Assembly: GCA_030640495.1 (NCBI GenBank)
Contig: DAOWJH010000042.1
Span: forward strand, 1-6,229
DNA length: 6,229 nucleotides
Source of the DNA: Dehalococcoidia bacterium
GTDB lineage: Bacteria; Chloroflexota; Dehalococcoidia; Dehalococcoidales; DAOWJH01
Reading direction: 5' to 3'
Shown: positions 5,901 to 6,229 of the stretch, one piece after another
Layout: the number at the start of each line of letters is the position of its first letter
Numbering within the stretch: position 1 is the stretch's first letter
The notes under the pieces: model-generated
Told to the model about the DNA's origin: nothing
What the model saw: only the letters and a program-made list of their open reading frames with translations
Database searches by the model: none
Translations under genes and position numbers: made by a program

Positions 5901-6229
5901 ACTTCCTTGGTCTCCAAGGGCTCGTGATAATAAACACGCCTTACTGCTGCGCTCACTAATGCATTGGCTTTCTCTGTAGCTTTGGCAGGGTCTTCGGTTA
6001 CCCAAGAGCAATGCTCTCTAATATTGGCCATCTCAAAAAGATAGGGGTTTAGCCCAACACTCTCACAAACTCGCCGGAAGGTTTTTTCGTGCATTAGAGG
6101 TGAGCAAGAAGCCACTACCACCCGATTAATCCCCAGATTCTTAATATCCTGCCTAATAAGCTCCTGCCCTGGGTCAGAGCACATATACTTGTAATCCCGA
6201 GCAACTACCACAGAAGGCAATCCCTGAGC
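2990..6229 (-). CDS. hdrA: HdrA-like protein with inserted GltD/NfnB-like NAD(P)H oxidoreductase domain (paralogue 2, 5' partial)
   Basis: The visible 1079 residues run in frame to the window edge. Comparison with paralogue 1 suggests about 28 N-terminal residues are missing. HdrA parts, numbered from the first visible residue: N-terminal iron-sulfur region with conserved cysteines (1-105), FAD motif GGGIAG (120-125), TLDCSAC (C164, C167), ferredoxin motif at C216/219/222/226, HCVGSRD (about 819-825), CSQVCC (832-837), and a C-terminal 2x[4Fe-4S] ferredoxin (C1014/1017/1020/1024 and C1045/1048/1051/1055). Between the two halves of the internal ferredoxin lie about 470 residues of a GltD/NfnB-like unit. 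The product is presumably a soluble complex subunit passing electrons between NAD(P)(H), ferredoxin and a further partner; bifurcation is inferred from both families. Its TGA stop overlaps the cobO start. Known HdrA proteins are near 650 residues, so the extra length is the insert. Partner subunits may lie upstream, outside the window. Confidence 0.93.
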   Translation of the reverse strand, partial: AQGLPSVVVARDYKYMCSDPGQELIRQDIKNLGINRVVVASCSPLMHEKTFRRVCESVGLNPYLFEMANIREHCSWVTEDPAKATEKANALVSAAVRRVYYHEPLETKEVPVNSNTLVVGGGIAGIQAALEIADSEHKVYLVEREPSVGGHMAQLDKTFPTLDCSACILTPKMSDVGSHPYIELMTYSEVVDVSGFVGNFKVKIKKKARYVDVGKCTGCSECEKVCPVEVPSEFDLGLGQRKAIYRPFPQAVPNVFTIDKRGYPSCRVACPAGVNAQGYIALISQGKFKEALEVMRRTMPFAGVCGRVCTHPCEIDCERGKVDEPISIRSLKRFMADYELRVGREKATHIEKTKKEKIAIVGSRPAGLACAYDLIREGYPVTVFEAAPEAGGLLRYGIPDYRLPAEVVDNEVSYIKELGVKIKTNTPVKDLEDVFNQGYEAVFLATGAETSMQMNIPNEDAKGVIHALRFLKQAHSGVKIDLGDRVAVIGGGNAAVDAARVAHRLGAKEVSIVYRRSRAEMPAVKTEVDEAEQEGVKLHILAAPVRVLTQNGQLTGIQCIRMELGEPDASGRRRPIPIKGSEFNMNVDNVIIAIGQAVDKTMLPKELEYTSWGTLSVDPVTLQTNIEGVFAGGDVVAGPSDVIASIAAGKEAAISIERYLSGVDLKEGRPTPIEKVKEVSTEGVEIKARAAMPVLDMRKREGFAEVELGFDEKMAIQEAKRCLNCGVCSECMECVKICEAGAINYDMKEEIVEIEVGNMIVATGYDAFDATPLYQYGYGRLDNVISSLEFERMVNASGPTAGKILLKDGSEPKTVGIIHCVGSRDRSYHEYCSQVCCMYSMKFSHLIKEHVPGSEVYEFYIDLRAVGKAFEEFYNRALDEGTKFIRGRPSDVFPDNGRLIVQCEDTLADCQCHVPVDMVILSTGLEPRADVEEVAKIFSLGRSADGFFLEKHPKLDPVATMSAGIYVVGCCQSPKDIPQSVAQASAAAARVLAMISKGRVETEAAIAAIDEEVCSGCQICEHLCPYSAISFDEEKRVCQVNEALCRGCGVCVAACPSSAITGKHFTTEQIMAEIEGILI
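3002..3007 (-). promoter_or_regulatory. Shine-Dalgarno GAGGGG of cobO, inside the end of hdrA paralogue 2
   Basis: GAGGGG lies 8 nt before the cobO ATG and within the last codons of the upstream gene. Together with the ATGA stop/start overlap it supports coupled translation of the two proteins. Confidence 0.65.
4043..5452 (-). other. GltD/NfnB-like domain inserted in HdrA paralogue 2
   Basis: This segment has no counterpart in paralogue 1, whereas the flanks (AVPNV..ID before, CEA.AIN and EEIVE.EVG after) align. In order it contains a six-cysteine N-terminal region (C266 and C270, then C305, C309, C313, C317 in CGRVCTHPCEIDC) like the cluster domain of glutamate synthase small subunit. An FAD-type Rossmann motif, GSRPAG, is at 362-367, followed by FEA and GGLLRYGIPDYRLP. 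A second dinucleotide fold, VAVIGGGNAAVDAA (about 485-498) with YRRS at 514-517, is the NADPH-binding type. The closing flavin motif is GVFAGGDVVAGP (from 628). The segment ends in EAKRCLNCG, a cysteine motif usually found at the start of standalone GltD-type proteins. Boundaries are approximate, from paralogue alignment by eye. Confidence 0.88.

Noticed and set aside
6218..6220. TTG at 6220 as the start of hdrA paralogue 2
   Set aside because: The frame stays open to the edge and the upstream codons give AQGL, matching the same position in paralogue 1. The gene simply continues outside the window.

Overview
The window reads as part of an anaerobic bacterial chromosome rich in flavin/iron-sulfur redox enzymes. 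Almost all coding lies on the minus strand and runs right to left: a very large HdrA-type protein (5' end cut by the window edge), a corrinoid adenosyltransferase, and a second, normal-sized HdrA. A short plus-strand fragment at the left edge is the end of a sensor histidine kinase and converges on this cluster. The kinase tail and the paired bacterial-type HdrA proteins would suit an uncultured Dehalococcoidia-like Chloroflexota or a syntrophic/sulfate-reducing lineage, but this taxonomic guess is weak and rests on general resemblance only.

Layout: 3-164 (+) histidine kinase C-terminus. 165-328 is a convergent intergenic region with nested inverted repeats. 329-2287 (-) is HdrA paralogue 1, with a GTG start set by a strong AGGAGG site. 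2288-2459 is intergenic and holds a candidate promoter overlapped by a 12-bp perfect palindrome. 2460-2993 (-) is a CobO/BtuR-family ATP:corrinoid adenosyltransferase. 2990-6229 (-) is HdrA paralogue 2, overlapping cobO by ATGA.

The most interesting object is HdrA paralogue 2. It aligns with paralogue 1 on both sides, but about 470 residues of a GltD/NfnB-like NAD(P)H:flavin oxidoreductase sit inside its internal ferredoxin domain. The chain therefore carries two flavoprotein folds, one NAD(P)-binding fold and many [4Fe-4S] motifs. A plausible inference is that it links NAD(P)(H) directly to HdrA-type electron bifurcation or confurcation. One oddity is that the FAD-type Rossmann motif of the insert reads GSRPAG, not GSGPAG.

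The adenosyltransferase is translationally coupled to this protein. Its chemistry needs cobalt reduced to Co(I), so low-potential electrons made by the HdrA proteins could feed corrinoid activation; this is inference. No hdrB, hdrC or mvhD-like gene is visible, so partner subunits, if any, lie to the right of the window or elsewhere.
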